From contig JAHHIA010000022.1 of assembly GCA_019359045.1 (NCBI GenBank), positions 1-53,550 of the forward strand: DNA of 53,550 bases, written 5' to 3'. Of the stretch, positions 1-10,100 are shown piece after piece; within the stretch, counting starts at the first letter, position 1; every line of letters begins with the position of its first letter. Below the pieces are notes generated by a model. It had not been told where the DNA came from. It saw only the letters and a list, made by a program, of their open reading frames with translations, and did not search any database. Position numbers and translations under genes: made by a program. The stretch comes from Scytolyngbya sp. HA4215-MV1. GTDB lineage: Bacteria; Cyanobacteriota; Cyanobacteriia; Leptolyngbyales; Leptolyngbyaceae.

Positions 1-29
1 GGGTGATCCGGCCCTCCAGTACACACTCT

Positions 30-58
30 AAAGCAGTCGATTAAATCGGCTGCTTTTT
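30..58 (+). terminator. Rho-independent terminator of an upstream gene
   Basis: A 12-bp stem (AAAGCAGTCGAT paired with ATCGGCTGCTTT, one G-U pair) with a three-base loop is followed by a T run. It ends a transcript entering from the left of the window; that gene is not included. Confidence 0.75.
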
Positions 59-142
59 AAGTTTAAATTTAAGGGTCGAACTCTTGATTGTCCGTAAGAT
101 TTCTGTAAAACTCCTAAGGACTATTCTTGACTGGATTCATCT

Positions 143-1309
143 ATGCCGCTTGCTGCTGCCCAACCTGCATTGCTTGTTCTGATTGATGGAACGGTCTATC
201 GAGGCTGGTCATTTGGTGCCTCCGGCACCACGATGGGGGAGGTCGTTTTCAACACTGGAATTACGGGGTATCAGGAAGTCTTGACTGATCCCAGTTATTG
301 TGGGCAGATTGTGACGTTTACCTATCCCGAATTGGGCAATACGGGAGTGACCCCAGAGGATGAAGAATCAAGTAGACCCCAGGTGCGAGGGGCGATCGTA
401 CGCAATATTTGCTACAAACCCAGCAATTGGCGATCGACCCAATCCTTGCCTGATTATCTGAAACAGCACAATATTTTGGGTCTTTATGGCATTGATACCC
501 GCTCTTTAACCCGTAAGATCCGTTCAGTTGGTGCCATGAATGGGGCAATTTCGACCGAAATCTTAGACCCGGTTGAACTGTTGTCAAAATTGCAGGATGC
601 GCCTAGCATGGCAGGGTTAAATTTAGTACAGGAAGTCACCACTCACGAAATTTACGAATGGGCAGAGACCACAACCGATGCCTGGGAGTTTAATCCAACC
701 ACAACGACTACCCCAGAAGAATCGTTCACCGTCGTTGCGATCGACTTTGGCATCAAACGCAACATTCTACGCCGTCTTGCCCACTACGGCTGTCGGGTCA
801 TCGTCGTCCCCGCCAACACGCCCGTCAAAGACATTCTCCAATATGAACCCGACGGCATTTTTCTCTCAAATGGGCCTGGCGATCCGGCAGCGGTCACTGA
901 AGGGATCGAAATTGCCAGAGGGTTGCTAGCCGCGCAAAAGCCTATGTTTGGTATTTGTATGGGACATCAAATTTTGGGCTTATCCCTGGGCGCAGAAACC
1001 TTTAAGCTCAAGTTTGGGCATCGGGGACTTAACCAACCCGCCGGGTTAAAGCAGCGAGTCGAGATCACCAGCCAAAATCACGGTTTTGCTATTTCAGAAG
1101 AATCTCTGCCCAACGCAGAAGTGGAGATCACTCACCTAAATCTCAACGATCGTACCATCGCCGGACTACGCCATAAAACGCTGCCTCTTTTCTCTGTGCA
1201 ATATCACCCCGAAGCCAGTCCCGGTCCCCACGACGCCGATTACTTATTTGAACAATTTGTTCAGACGATGCGAGAACATCGCCAAAAGCCTGTCAGTCCA
1301 GCGTTATAG
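143..1309 (+). CDS. carA: Carbamoyl-phosphate synthase small (glutaminase) subunit
   Basis: This subunit hydrolyses glutamine and passes ammonia to CarB for carbamoyl phosphate, which feeds pyrimidine and arginine synthesis in the cytosol. The N-terminal CPSase small-chain domain covers roughly residues 8-150. A class I glutamine amidotransferase domain fills the C-terminal half. The nucleophile is Cys272 in [11 protein letters not shown], and His355 and Glu357 of YHPEASPG complete the triad; the GPGDP oxyanion motif is also present. At 388 residues it has the usual family length. The ATG at 143 has no strong ribosome binding site, but no other start fits better. carB is not in the window, which is normal because carA and carB are usually separate in cyanobacteria. 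Assignment is secure. Confidence 0.97.
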   Translation: MPLAAAQPALLVLIDGTVYRGWSFGASGTTMGEVVFNTGITGYQEVLTDPSYCGQIVTFTYPELGNTGVTPEDEESSRPQVRGAIVRNICYKPSNWRSTQSLPDYLKQHNILGLYGIDTRSLTRKIRSVGAMNGAISTEILDPVELLSKLQDAPSMAGLNLVQEVTTHEIYEWAETTTDAWEFNPTTTTTPEESFTVVAIDFGIKRNILRRLAHYGCRVIVVPANTPVKDILQYEPDGIFLSNGPGDPAAVTEGIEIARGLLAAQKPMFGICMGHQILGLSLGAETFKLKFGHRGLNQPAGLKQRVEITSQNHGFAISEESLPNAEVEITHLNLNDRTIAGLRHKTLPLFSVQYHPEASPGPHDADYLFEQFVQTMREHRQKPVSPAL

Positions 1310-1436
1310 TCAATGACTAGCCTTCTTGACCTGCCTGGATAGGTTTAAATCTTCATCACAGATCGCGCTAAAAAGTGTATACTGAAGCCTCGAATCGAGT
1401 CGCTAAAATAGCGAGGAGGGTTTTATTCCTGAGCAA

Positions 1437-1793
1437 TTGACCTTGACTGTAAGCTTGAGAGGCACACGCGACGTCAAGGACAACTATCAGCTATTTCGCC
1501 TCACGGGTCTCATGGATGCCTTCTCTGAACCCGCCTTCCGTAAGGTTGTGGGCAAGTTTATTGAGGATGGTCCCAAAAATATTATTTTGGATTTGTCTAA
1601 GATAGACTTTGTCGATAGTTCTGGTTTGGGCGCACTTGTGCAGCTTGCCAAGAAAGCTCAAACTGCTGAAGGCACCTTCCAAATTGTGACCAATCCCCGT
1701 GTTACACAAACTGTAAAGCTGGTGCGTTTGGAGCAGTTTTTGGCATTGCAACCCTCAGTTGACGATGCCATTCAGAATGTGAAATCCACTTGA
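1437..1793 (+). CDS. STAS-domain anti-sigma factor antagonist
   Basis: This is a single STAS domain of about 118 residues, the fold of SpoIIAA-type anti-anti-sigma factors that are switched by serine phosphorylation. The hallmark is DFVDSSGLGALV, with the candidate phospho-serine at residue 61 or 62. No kinase or phosphatase partner is adjacent, so the regulated sigma factor is unknown. The start is uncertain. The only canonical start codons are TTG at 1437 and 1443, sixteen or more bases after a strong GAGGAGGG at 1413-1420. An ATT at 1425 lies in frame, four bases after that site, and would add the residues IPEQ. A hairpin terminator follows the stop directly. Confidence 0.9.
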   Translation: MTLTVSLRGTRDVKDNYQLFRLTGLMDAFSEPAFRKVVGKFIEDGPKNIILDLSKIDFVDSSGLGALVQLAKKAQTAEGTFQIVTNPRVTQTVKLVRLEQFLALQPSVDDAIQNVKST

Positions 1794-1829
1794 GGATGCT
1801 CTCACTTTTCATTGGAAAGTGGGGCATCC
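1794..1829 (+). terminator. Hairpin terminator after the STAS gene
   Basis: GGATGC and CACTTT segments pair with AAAGTG and GCATCC across a short loop, with one small bulge. A weak T-rich stretch follows. The hairpin begins right at the STAS stop codon. Confidence 0.6.
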
Positions 1830-1935
1830 CCCTGTAGCTTTTCTCTAGACAAATTGCTCCATTTAAGAAGTTTAAAGGTAAATTTTTTAGCCAAAATTTT
1901 AATGTACTGATCGCAATTTCTCAGATAAGGAATGC

Positions 1936-2412
1936 TTGTGTGTGGTGTCTGGAGACGATCCGGTCAGACCCGAAAGTTGGTCTTTTCCAGAATTGGCAAA
2001 AGACTCTGTTGACCTTATATGTCAGACACTGCCACTTTCGGAAATTCATCGAATTTCTCCGGCGGCTCTGGCATATCTGGGAGATGCAATCTACGAACTC
2101 TATATTCGTCGATGTTATTTGATCCCGCCTCAGCGGTTGCAAGCCTATCATCAGCAGGTAGTTGCCCAGGTCAGGGCAGAAAGTCAGGCAAAACATTTGC
2201 AATCATTGTTACCGCACTTAACTTCAGCTGAAGTTGATATTCTTAAACGCGGTCGCAATGCAGCCTCTGGCAAGCCTCGGCGAGTTGCCCCAGAGATCTA
2301 TCAACAAGCCAGCAGTTTGGAAACATTAATTGGCTATTTGTATTTGACTGATCCCCAACGGTTGGTCGCATTGTTGTCGAAATTGCCCCTCTCAAATACT
2401 GCTCAAGCATAG
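1936..2412 (+). CDS. mrnC: Mini-ribonuclease 3 (MrnC family)
   Basis: Mini-RNase III is an RNase III catalytic domain without the double-stranded-RNA-binding domain. In known bacteria it matures 23S rRNA ends. The RNase III signature is [15 protein letters not shown], with acidic residues Asp50 and Glu54. The second motif is [12 protein letters not shown] followed by [16 protein letters not shown], where the catalytic glutamate of RNase III enzymes sits. The 158-residue length fits. The start is TTG at 1936 or GTG at 1942, behind an AAGG at 1927-1930. The next gene is rlmB, another 23S rRNA enzyme, and this pairing recurs across cyanobacteria. Confidence 0.92.
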   Translation: MCVVSGDDPVRPESWSFPELAKDSVDLICQTLPLSEIHRISPAALAYLGDAIYELYIRRCYLIPPQRLQAYHQQVVAQVRAESQAKHLQSLLPHLTSAEVDILKRGRNAASGKPRRVAPEIYQQASSLETLIGYLYLTDPQRLVALLSKLPLSNTAQA

Positions 2413-2580
2413 AAATCTCTATCCTCTTTTGAATCTGTGATCCCTAGCAAATTGCCTTTGGCGAGTTGAGCGATATCCTCGCGACTCTAAAGATTTGGGC
2501 GATCGTAGCAGCAAGATAGGGAGACGACGCGAGCGATTGCTCTCCATTGGCATCCACTTTTATTCCTTCACCGCAGCACC

Positions 2581-3720
2581 ATGGCTACTCACAAGCGACC
2601 CTCCGATCCCAAAAAACCTCGCCATTCAGGAAAATTTCCCAACCTCAAAGGCAAGCCCAAAGGCAAACCTCAAGGCAAACCCAAATTATCTCGGCAGTCT
2701 ACCGACTCTCGGCACTCGATCGACACCACAAAACCTTTGCCCCGGATTGCTCCCAAGTCTGATTCTGAGCCTATCCCCAAGCCAATTATCGGAACTGCAA
2801 AAAAAGTAAATCCCAAAGTAATCACTTCCCAGCCTAAAGCGATCGTCTCCCAGCCTAAAGACTTTGCACCCACGATCTCTGCACAAAATGTATCTGAGGG
2901 TGAAGAGCTAGATCTGCTTTATGGTCGTCATAGTGTACTCGCAGCGCTAGAAAGTCAGCGTCCACTCCATCGTCTTTGGATTACGGAACGATTACGCTAC
3001 GATCCCCGCTTTCATCGATTGCTATCCCAAGCAAAAGCGAACGGTACCGTCATTGATGAAGTAGACATCCAACGACTGAATCAACTTACCCAGGGTGCAA
3101 CCCATCAGGGGATCGCTGCCCAGATCGCACCTTACGATTATCATGATTTGGGCGAACTGATTGCACAAGCAAAATCAGCGTGTGAGCACCCCGTATTGGT
3201 CGTTGCAGATGGTATTACTGATCCCCACAATTTGGGAGCCATTATTCGTACAGCAGAAGCGTTGGGAGCACAAGGGATGGTGATCCCCCAACGACGAGCT
3301 GTAGGCGTGACTTCTACCGTTTTGAAAGTTGCCGCAGGGGCATTAGAAACTTTCCCAGTGGCGAGAGTAGTCAATCTCAGTCGAGCTTTGGACTCGTTGA
3401 AAGAAGCGGGATTTTGGATTTATGGCACCGCTGCAGATGCCAGTCAATCCCTGCATTCTGTGCAGTTCAGCGGGGCGATCGCGCTGGTTGTCGGAGGAGA
3501 AGGAGAAGGTTTAAATCTCCTGACACAACGATGCTGCGATGTCTTAGTTTCCATCCCCCTTCAAGGCAAAACTCCCAGCCTGAATGCCTCAGTAGCAGCG
3601 GGAATGACCCTTTACGAGGTTTACCGCCAGCGTTGGTCGCACACCTTACATCTGAACAGGGAAAAGGGTGCTATACAATTGAAAAAAGAATTGCAACACA
3701 GTATAAAGAAGTTTGAATAA
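2581..3720 (+). CDS. rlmB: 23S rRNA (guanosine-2'-O-)-methyltransferase RlmB-like, TrmH/SpoU family
   Basis: This SPOUT-fold enzyme uses S-adenosylmethionine to methylate a ribose 2'-OH in 23S rRNA. A substrate-binding domain begins near [12 protein letters not shown] at about residue 113. SpoU motif 1 is [17 protein letters not shown], motif 2 is VVGGEGEGL and motif 3 is [17 protein letters not shown], which forms the cofactor knot. The first 105 residues or so are a low-complexity lysine/proline-rich tail common in cyanobacterial RlmB. The exact guanosine target cannot be proved here. It lies 168 bases downstream of mrnC, so both may serve ribosomal RNA maturation. Confidence 0.93.
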   Translation: MATHKRPSDPKKPRHSGKFPNLKGKPKGKPQGKPKLSRQSTDSRHSIDTTKPLPRIAPKSDSEPIPKPIIGTAKKVNPKVITSQPKAIVSQPKDFAPTISAQNVSEGEELDLLYGRHSVLAALESQRPLHRLWITERLRYDPRFHRLLSQAKANGTVIDEVDIQRLNQLTQGATHQGIAAQIAPYDYHDLGELIAQAKSACEHPVLVVADGITDPHNLGAIIRTAEALGAQGMVIPQRRAVGVTSTVLKVAAGALETFPVARVVNLSRALDSLKEAGFWIYGTAADASQSLHSVQFSGAIALVVGGEGEGLNLLTQRCCDVLVSIPLQGKTPSLNASVAAGMTLYEVYRQRWSHTLHLNREKGAIQLKKELQHSIKKFE

Positions 3721-3780
3721 CCACATCAGTTCGTCGTCAACTTCGACAACACGTCAACATCATAATTGGCACAGAAGGAC

Positions 3781-4065
3781 ATGAAAGAATTTTTGACTAA
3801 TTTTTTGAATATTTTCGGCTTGGCATGGTGGGTTGAGGTGGTGACGGAAAATCCTCGCTGTACCTATTACTTTGGTCCTTTTCTGAGTGAAAAAGCGGCT
3901 CAAACTTCTCGTTCTGGTTACGTCGAAGATTTGGAACATGAAGGTGCTCAGGGGATTATCGTTTCAGTGAAGCGTTGTAAACCTGCAAGTTTAACGATTT
4001 CTGAGGATTTGAGTGAAGGGCGTAGCAAATTAGGCGTGACTCGTGCGCTCAGTAGCCAGTTTTAG
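3781..4065 (+). CDS. DUF1816 domain protein
   Basis: This small cyanobacterial protein of unknown function has about 94 residues. The DUF1816 core is WWVEVVTENPRCTYYFGPF followed by a helix rich in Glu and Gly. I prefer ATG 3781 because the protein then begins MKEFLTNFLN as in relatives. A TTG at 3766 is in frame and would add five residues. AAGGA lies unusually close to ATG 3781. Its position after rlmB is conserved in many cyanobacteria. Its end overlaps the convergent hydrolase gene by 17 bases. Confidence 0.85.
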   Translation: MKEFLTNFLNIFGLAWWVEVVTENPRCTYYFGPFLSEKAAQTSRSGYVEDLEHEGAQGIIVSVKRCKPASLTISEDLSEGRSKLGVTRALSSQF

Positions 4066-4948
4066 TGGGAGATGTTTCAGCCGCGATCGCTTGAGGGTGT
4101 TGAGCTAGCCAGCGATCCAGATCTTGCTGAATTTGTTTAGGAATTTCCCAGGGCAACAGGTGAGCTGTATTGGGATAGAGGTGCCACTTACAATCTTTGA
4201 GGTACTGGGCTGTTTCCAGACTCGATGCGGGTGTAATGTGGCGATCGGCATCGCCTGCCATCACCAAGCAGGGACATTGAATTTGTTCCAAATCTGGCAG
4301 GCGATTATATCCCTTGCTAAGCGCTCGATTCAGCGCCTGGGTCGCCAAGCGAGAAGTTTTCAGGTATGCCGGTAAAGCATCGCTAGCGAGGTATTGGTAG
4401 GCTGTTTTCGTGTGCTGTTGGATAAGATAACGGTAAAGTGATCGTCGCCCAAAGGTGTCAATATTCCACTGCCAGCCAGGATTAAGTCGATTGAATATCG
4501 AAGCGATCCCGGTCAAAGCCGTGTCTTGCCAGTCAATCGGTGGGTGGTTGCTGTAGGGACGGGCTGCTGTTGCAATCAAGACTAATCCGCTGACCCGCTC
4601 GGGAAATTTGAGTGCCAGTTCGATCGCCAAAATACCTCCGAGCGACCAGCCCAGCACCACACATTGTTGAATTTGAAAGCGATTTATCAACCTTTCCAGA
4701 TCAGCGAGATGATCTACCATCTCGAAAGGCTGAGCAGTTTGGCTATTGCCATAGCCCCGCAAGTCGGGAGCGAACGTTTGGAATTGTCGTGATAAGTGCT
4801 CTGTAAATACGGATAAGCTGGCTCCCGAACCGGGATGACCATGCAGACAAAGAATCGGAAATCCTGATCCCTGCACTAAAACGTTCAAGTCTACCACTGG
4901 AGCAACCATAGACGTGCGGGTATTATGAATGGGGTTCGCAAAGACCAA
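4049..4948 (-). CDS. Alpha/beta-fold hydrolase
   Basis: This is a soluble alpha/beta hydrolase of 299 residues; the substrate is not predictable. The oxyanion motif HGHPGSG lies near residues 36-42. The nucleophile elbow is GWSLGG with Ser102. An Asp in MAGDADRHITP and a His in NTAHLLPWE complete the triad in the expected order. An internal ATG at residue 14 (MVAPVVDLN) is an alternative start. No signal peptide is visible. The gene converges on the DUF1816 gene and overlaps it slightly. Confidence 0.9.
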   Translation of the reverse strand: MVFANPIHNTRTSMVAPVVDLNVLVQGSGFPILCLHGHPGSGASLSVFTEHLSRQFQTFAPDLRGYGNSQTAQPFEMVDHLADLERLINRFQIQQCVVLGWSLGGILAIELALKFPERVSGLVLIATAARPYSNHPPIDWQDTALTGIASIFNRLNPGWQWNIDTFGRRSLYRYLIQQHTKTAYQYLASDALPAYLKTSRLATQALNRALSKGYNRLPDLEQIQCPCLVMAGDADRHITPASSLETAQYLKDCKWHLYPNTAHLLPWEIPKQIQQDLDRWLAQHPQAIAAETSPTKTGY

Positions 4949-5109
4949 TTGTAACGAGAAGATTTCTCAATGCTAAACTGACGGTTCAGATCTCGTCTCG
5001 GATCAATCTCGTCTTACTATAGTGGCAGGGTCACTAGTCTGGTGATTTTCCTAGTTTTGCTCAGTGCAGCCAATCAGCACTTCCCTTACCCAAGAGTTGA
5101 ATTTGAGTC

Positions 5110-5604
5110 ATGGCAGAAGAAACCGCCTCCAACCAGCCAACCAAGCAGCCCGAAGTTTCTGAAGAGCAAGCTCCTGCAAGCCCCCAAGCAGAGAAACCGC
5201 CTAAAAAAGCCAAGCCTCCCGCGGTTGAAGATAAACCTTTTGCTGAATTTATTCAGAAGGATTTTTTGCCTGCCTTGAGTGAAGGGCTGGCAAAGCAGGG
5301 AATTCAAAATGTGAAGTTAGTTTTTGAAAAACAAAAAATTCCTGTGGTTGGCTACACCCAACTGCCTGAATGTTGGCAAGTGATTGGGCGTTGGCGGAGC
5401 GATCGCAAACAGCCTCGGCAGTTTAATCTGTACTTCTTCTCAGAAGATATTCAAGGGCAACGGGCATTCTCTCACACCGAGAGCGGTGGCAACCCCAGCA
5501 CCTTAGAGCCTTTCTTAATTGACGAACGTAAGATCAATCTGGATTTGTTGATTTTTGGGACTGTGCAACGACTGAACGCGCAGAAGTGGCTGGTGAGAAA
5601 CTGA
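5110..5604 (+). CDS. DUF2996 family protein
   Basis: This is a 164-residue protein of a cyanobacterial/plastid family of unknown function. The first 45 residues or so are a charged, proline- and lysine-rich linker. A compact conserved domain then runs from DKPFAEFIQKDFLPAL to the C terminus, including CWQVIGRWR and QFNLYFFSEDIQGQRAF. The protein looks soluble. It ends 13 bases before the convergent TM2 gene. Confidence 0.85.
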   Translation: MAEETASNQPTKQPEVSEEQAPASPQAEKPPKKAKPPAVEDKPFAEFIQKDFLPALSEGLAKQGIQNVKLVFEKQKIPVVGYTQLPECWQVIGRWRSDRKQPRQFNLYFFSEDIQGQRAFSHTESGGNPSTLEPFLIDERKINLDLLIFGTVQRLNAQKWLVRN

Positions 5605-5617
5605 CGTTCTTGAATTG

Positions 5618-6115
5618 CTATAACTCTCTGAATAAATAAACTACAATCCCGGTAACTGGGTCGTTATCAATGCCAACGTACCCAGTTTTTGTCATCTCTT
5701 TCAGCACGCTTTCGACTTCAGCAAAGCCTTCTCCAGTATCCAGCACCCCTTGAGTGACTGATAGCCGCCCTCCGCGATTTTCAGCCGCTTGGAGTAAGCG
5801 AATCATTAAGTGATTTGGGTTTGGAGGATCGATCGTGGGAGGTGCCAGTTCAATCGGTTGCACAACTCGCTGAAGCTGGGGACGGTTGGCAGCATCGAGG
5901 GGTGAGTAGCCATATCGGAATTGCAGTTTTGCGTCGTACTCTTGCACCATATTGGGGATCAGCAAGAGATCAATGAACTGCCCAAAGCCAAACAAGCCCC
6001 AGGTAAATAACCACACAAGTCCAGTGAATACCTTGCCGTTGTGGATGCGATGTAGCCCTGCCAGAAAAAATATAAAGCCTAGCCAGAGCAAATAGCTTCT
6101 CTCGAGGCGATTCAT
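5618..6115 (-). CDS. TM2 domain-containing membrane protein
   Basis: The TM2 domain begins right at the start: RSYLLWLGFIFFLAGLHRIH, then a glycine-rich turn and a second hydrophobic helix ending FGQFIDLLLIP. A soluble region of about 100 residues follows that looks like a small winged-helix-type domain (VLDTGEGFAEVESVLKEM). The function is unknown. The frame stays open upstream to 6265, but the added 50 residues do not resemble the family. I therefore place the start at the ATG that gives MNRLERSYLLW, for 165 residues. Confidence 0.85.
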   Translation of the reverse strand: MNRLERSYLLWLGFIFFLAGLHRIHNGKVFTGLVWLFTWGLFGFGQFIDLLLIPNMVQEYDAKLQFRYGYSPLDAANRPQLQRVVQPIELAPPTIDPPNPNHLMIRLLQAAENRGGRLSVTQGVLDTGEGFAEVESVLKEMTKTGYVGIDNDPVTGIVVYLFREL

Positions 6116-6439
6116 AGTAATAATTAGGGTTCCAACTCGTTGAAAGATGAAAGAGTTTTTAGCCTGAATTTTCTCCCCAGAAAAATCCATGCAACTGAAC
6201 TCCCTCGCTCTCATGATAGAAACTTTCATCAGAAAGTTGCACCGACTTTGATTAGCACAGGACAATCGCTGAAACAGGTCAATTCCTTAAGTTCTTCCGT
6301 TTCGGTTGCATGAGCCGTCTGAGCCAACCCGATCGACTTGTTGCCACGTGTCAGTATCATTCAAGTCTTAAGCCGTTAATCCCATTAGCGATTGATACAA
6401 TAGGCAGATAGCTTTTTACCCAACGAGAGGGCACCGCCA

Positions 6440-7135
6440 ATGGTTGCGCATCCTCCCATTCCCCCTACGGTGGAGATTCTTTATCCTGAAGCAGACGGTC
6501 AACCGATGGCGGATAACACGGTGCAGTTTCGTTGGATTGTCACGATTAAAGAGAATCTCGAAATCTTGTTTGCTGCCGATCCGGCGGTGTTTGTTGCAGG
6601 AGACTTGTTGTGGTATCCCGTTGAAGGAAACAACAAACTGAGTCAGGCACCGGATACGATGGTGGTGTTTGGCAGACCCAAGGGCGATCGCGGCTCTTAC
6701 CAGCAATGGCGAGAGGACAATATCGCCCCCCACGTTGTCTTTGAGATCTTGTCTCCCAGCAACACGGGGGCAGAAATGACGCGCAAGCTATTGTTTTATC
6801 AACAATACGGGGTTGAGGAGTACTACATCTATGACCCCAGTGACAATGAGTTGGTTGGCTCGCAGCGGGTAGACCAGCATCTGATTGAAATTGCTGACCT
6901 CCAGGGCTGGGTGAGTCCCCGGTTGGGGATTCGGTTTGAGTTAGAAGGGGAAACGCTTTGTATTTACGCACCGAATGGCGATCGCTTTTTGACTCCGGTG
7001 GAACTCGCTGCCCAACGCGACCAGGAACGCCAACGTGCCGACCAGGAGCAGCAGCGTGCCGACCAAGAGCAGCAGCGTGCCGATCGCTTGGCGGCTAAAC
7101 TCCGCACAATGGGGATTGATCCAGATACCGTCTAA
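6440..7135 (+). CDS. Uma2 family endonuclease (DUF820)
   Basis: This is a PD-(D/E)XK-fold protein of the Uma2 family, hugely expanded in cyanobacteria; the cellular role is largely unknown. The core runs about residues 1-185 and includes APDTMVVFGRPKGDR, PHVVFEILSPSN and YGVEEYYIYDPSDNEL, which supply the expected acidic residues. The C terminus is a short coiled coil from three tandem RADQEQQ heptads (7018-7083, a 21-bp DNA repeat). It ends with LRTMGIDPDTV, a tail commonly seen in this family. GAGAGG at 6425 precedes the ATG by nine bases. Confidence 0.93.
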   Translation: MVAHPPIPPTVEILYPEADGQPMADNTVQFRWIVTIKENLEILFAADPAVFVAGDLLWYPVEGNNKLSQAPDTMVVFGRPKGDRGSYQQWREDNIAPHVVFEILSPSNTGAEMTRKLLFYQQYGVEEYYIYDPSDNELVGSQRVDQHLIEIADLQGWVSPRLGIRFELEGETLCIYAPNGDRFLTPVELAAQRDQERQRADQEQQRADQEQQRADRLAAKLRTMGIDPDTV

Positions 7136-7184
7136 CCAAAGCCCGATGCTGCCAAATTTACTCACGAAATATTGAAATGGTCTG

Positions 7185-10100
7185 TTAGTTCCTTGAGTCT
7201 CGTGATGGAAAATCTGAGCGGGAAGTGGCATCTCTCTTTTGCAAACAAGTCACGATCGGTAAAACTGGTGGATGGGGAGTAGCGAGATCTGCCTCAGATA
7301 CCAAAAATACATTCCCCGTTTCATCGACCCGCCACCCTTGGGCTTCAACGATCGCGTTAGGAGAAGACGAAGCAACAGTTGTGGGCTGTGAAGTTTTTGA
7401 AGGGGTGTTAGTGGTTGCAGGTTCCAGGCTGATCCACTCGGCGAGGATGCTGTCTGCGGTGAGGGGTTCGGTCGGGTCGGTGGGCAAGCCGCCGCGCCCA
7501 GTCACCACAAAAGACCCAGCTGAGGCACTACGCGGTGCTTGGCATCTCTGGCTGATTTGATCGGTGGGATCGACCAAGTCGATCGCCAGGGGCACTAATC
7601 CCCGCGTCAAATCCAGTTGGGGAAATTCGACGGTGCCACTGGTGCCCGATCGAGAATCTGCGGAAATGTCAACCCGACCGTTGCCTCGAAAGGGCGCAAA
7701 ACTGCCGGGATTGCGCCCCACTGCTGTGGCTTTGCTGCTGGCAAACAGATCTGCCAAAAAGGCAGGAGACTTGATCAAGATATTGCCACCAGGTCCGGCT
7801 TCAGCATTGGCAAGAATGTCGCTATCTTCGATCGCAATAAAAGCTCTAGATTGGATATTGATATTGCCACCACCGCCTGTACTGTCAAACACACTGCTAC
7901 TGACCAAGCTGCTATTCCGTAGCAAGATGTTGGATGCGGTCAGGGTAATGTCGCCGCCGCCAGACTCTTGGGAAGATGCCGCAATAAACCCTGCATCACT
8001 GCGGAGAAAATCACGCAGGGTTAGCGTTAGGTTACCTGCAAAGCCTTGTCCCTGGCTTTGGCTGGAAATTCCTCCAAAACGGATGTCCAGGGAGTTGGCA
8101 TTTAGAGAAAGGTTGCCCGCTGTCGCCCGACCGGTTGCCGCAGTGGTCAATACGGAGGGATTGCTAATGTCACTGCCGCTCAGAGTCACCGCATCGGTCA
8201 CATTAATGGTCAGATTGCCCGATAACCCCTGACTCACCCCAATCTTGCCACTGGAGATCGCCTGGTTAATAGCCGTTAGGATCTGGGCATCAATGGGATT
8301 GGTGGCATCCAATCCAAACAGGCTGGTGTTAAAGGTAGAGCTTTGGGGATCGAGGGTGGTGGTGGAAACCAGGCTATTGTTCCGCAGGCTGAGGGAGCGG
8401 GCCGTTAGAGACAGATTGCCACTGGTGCCTGTAGACACTGCGGTAGTTGAGAGGATGCTGGTCGTAAGGTCGATCGCCCCACCCACGTTAATCATCATAT
8501 TCCCTGAGCTGCCCCGACCAATCGCGCTACTGCCAATGCTCGACCCGTTCTGGAGAATGAGATCTCCATTTTGAACTGACAGGAAAATATTTCCCCCAGT
8601 GGCATCGTTAAGCGAGAGGGTTTGGATCACCCCATGATCCATGAAGATAGAGTGTCGGGTTTGAATTGTTACATCCCCCCCGCCCAGAGCGCCCAGACTA
8701 TCGCTAGTAATGCCTGACCCCGCTAGTAAGGTCAGACGATCGGCTGCCAATCGTAACGATCCCCCTCGTCCTCCCAAAGAAATGCTGCCTATATTGCTAT
8801 TGCTCAGGGTGATGTCGCCTGTTGCGACGATCGTCATATCTCCCCCGGTTCCTGTGGAAAGACTGGAAGTCGAAATTCTAGACTGGTTTTGCATCAACAG
8901 TCGCCCGATCGTCAGGGAAATATTTCCTGCATCCCCGCTATTGACCGTATCTGCCGAAATAAAACTTATATTAGACAATTCGAGCAGATCGGACACCTTC
9001 AGGGTGACTGATCCGGCATTGCCGCTGCCAAAACCGCCCGTGATCAAGAAGGACAGGTCCTGGAGAGTAAGTTGATGGGTGGTAATTGTCAAAGCTCCGC
9101 CATTACCCGTGGAATTAGGTTGGGCAGCAGTGAGAATGCCACTGCCCAGGGCTAGAGAAACCCGATCAGAGGCGGTAATGTCAATATTCCCGCCAGCGCC
9201 AGCGCCAAAGGTCATGGCGGAAATAGCTGCCCCCTGATTTAACAGCAAAGAACTGGTTTCTAGGTGGATATTCCCTGCATTGCCATTGCCCAGGGCATCA
9301 CTGGAGATCTCACTCTGGGTCAGATCCACCCCGCCCGTCGCCCGAATGAAGAGATTCCCTGCGTTATAAAGCCCACCTGAACTGGACAGGATTAAGGAAT
9401 TGCCTTGCAGGCTGAGGCGATCGGTTTGCAACGATAAACTGCCCGGTGCCACCTGACTGGAAAAAGCCGTGGAAATCGTGCCGTTGTTCAAGAGTTGCAC
9501 GAGGTCAGTGGCTGTAATGGCAATATCGCCCCCCTCAACGATCGCCCCATCTTCAACCGTCAAGCGCTGAGTGTCGATCGTGACGGTGCCTTGGGGTACA
9601 GCGCTACTGATAATATTTGTGGCGAGCAACCCACTAGAAAGTGGAGTGTTTTGCCCCTTCACCTCAATATCATTCGCTTTTAAGACAATGTGTCCGACTG
9701 CGCCCGTGTTGCCAGAAAACACTGACACAAAGGAATTCTCTATCCCAATTCTGTTGGCTTGAACCGTGACCGTGCCCGCGTTGCCTGCCCCCAACGTAAA
9801 CGCAGCCAGTTGGGAATCATTTTGCAACAACAGGGAGTCCGCCTGGAGGGTGATATTACCCGCGTTGCCAGCATCCACCGTATTAGTCAAAATGCCGCTG
9901 CTCAAGAATGTAACGGGTCCACTCGCCTGAATGAAAACATCTCCTGCACGTCCTGTGCCGATGGAACTGGTTCCCAGAGACGAAAAATCATCCAGGGAAA
10001 GGGCATGGGTGATAATGCTGAGATTGCCCGAAGCCGCATTGGTCAACGCCTGAGTAGAGATGCTGCTGTTCGATAGCGTCACAAAATCGGTGGCTTGAAT

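Noticed and set aside
6116-6265. 50-residue extension of the TM2 protein
   Set aside because: No similarity to the family, and the TM2 domain begins directly at the internal ATG.
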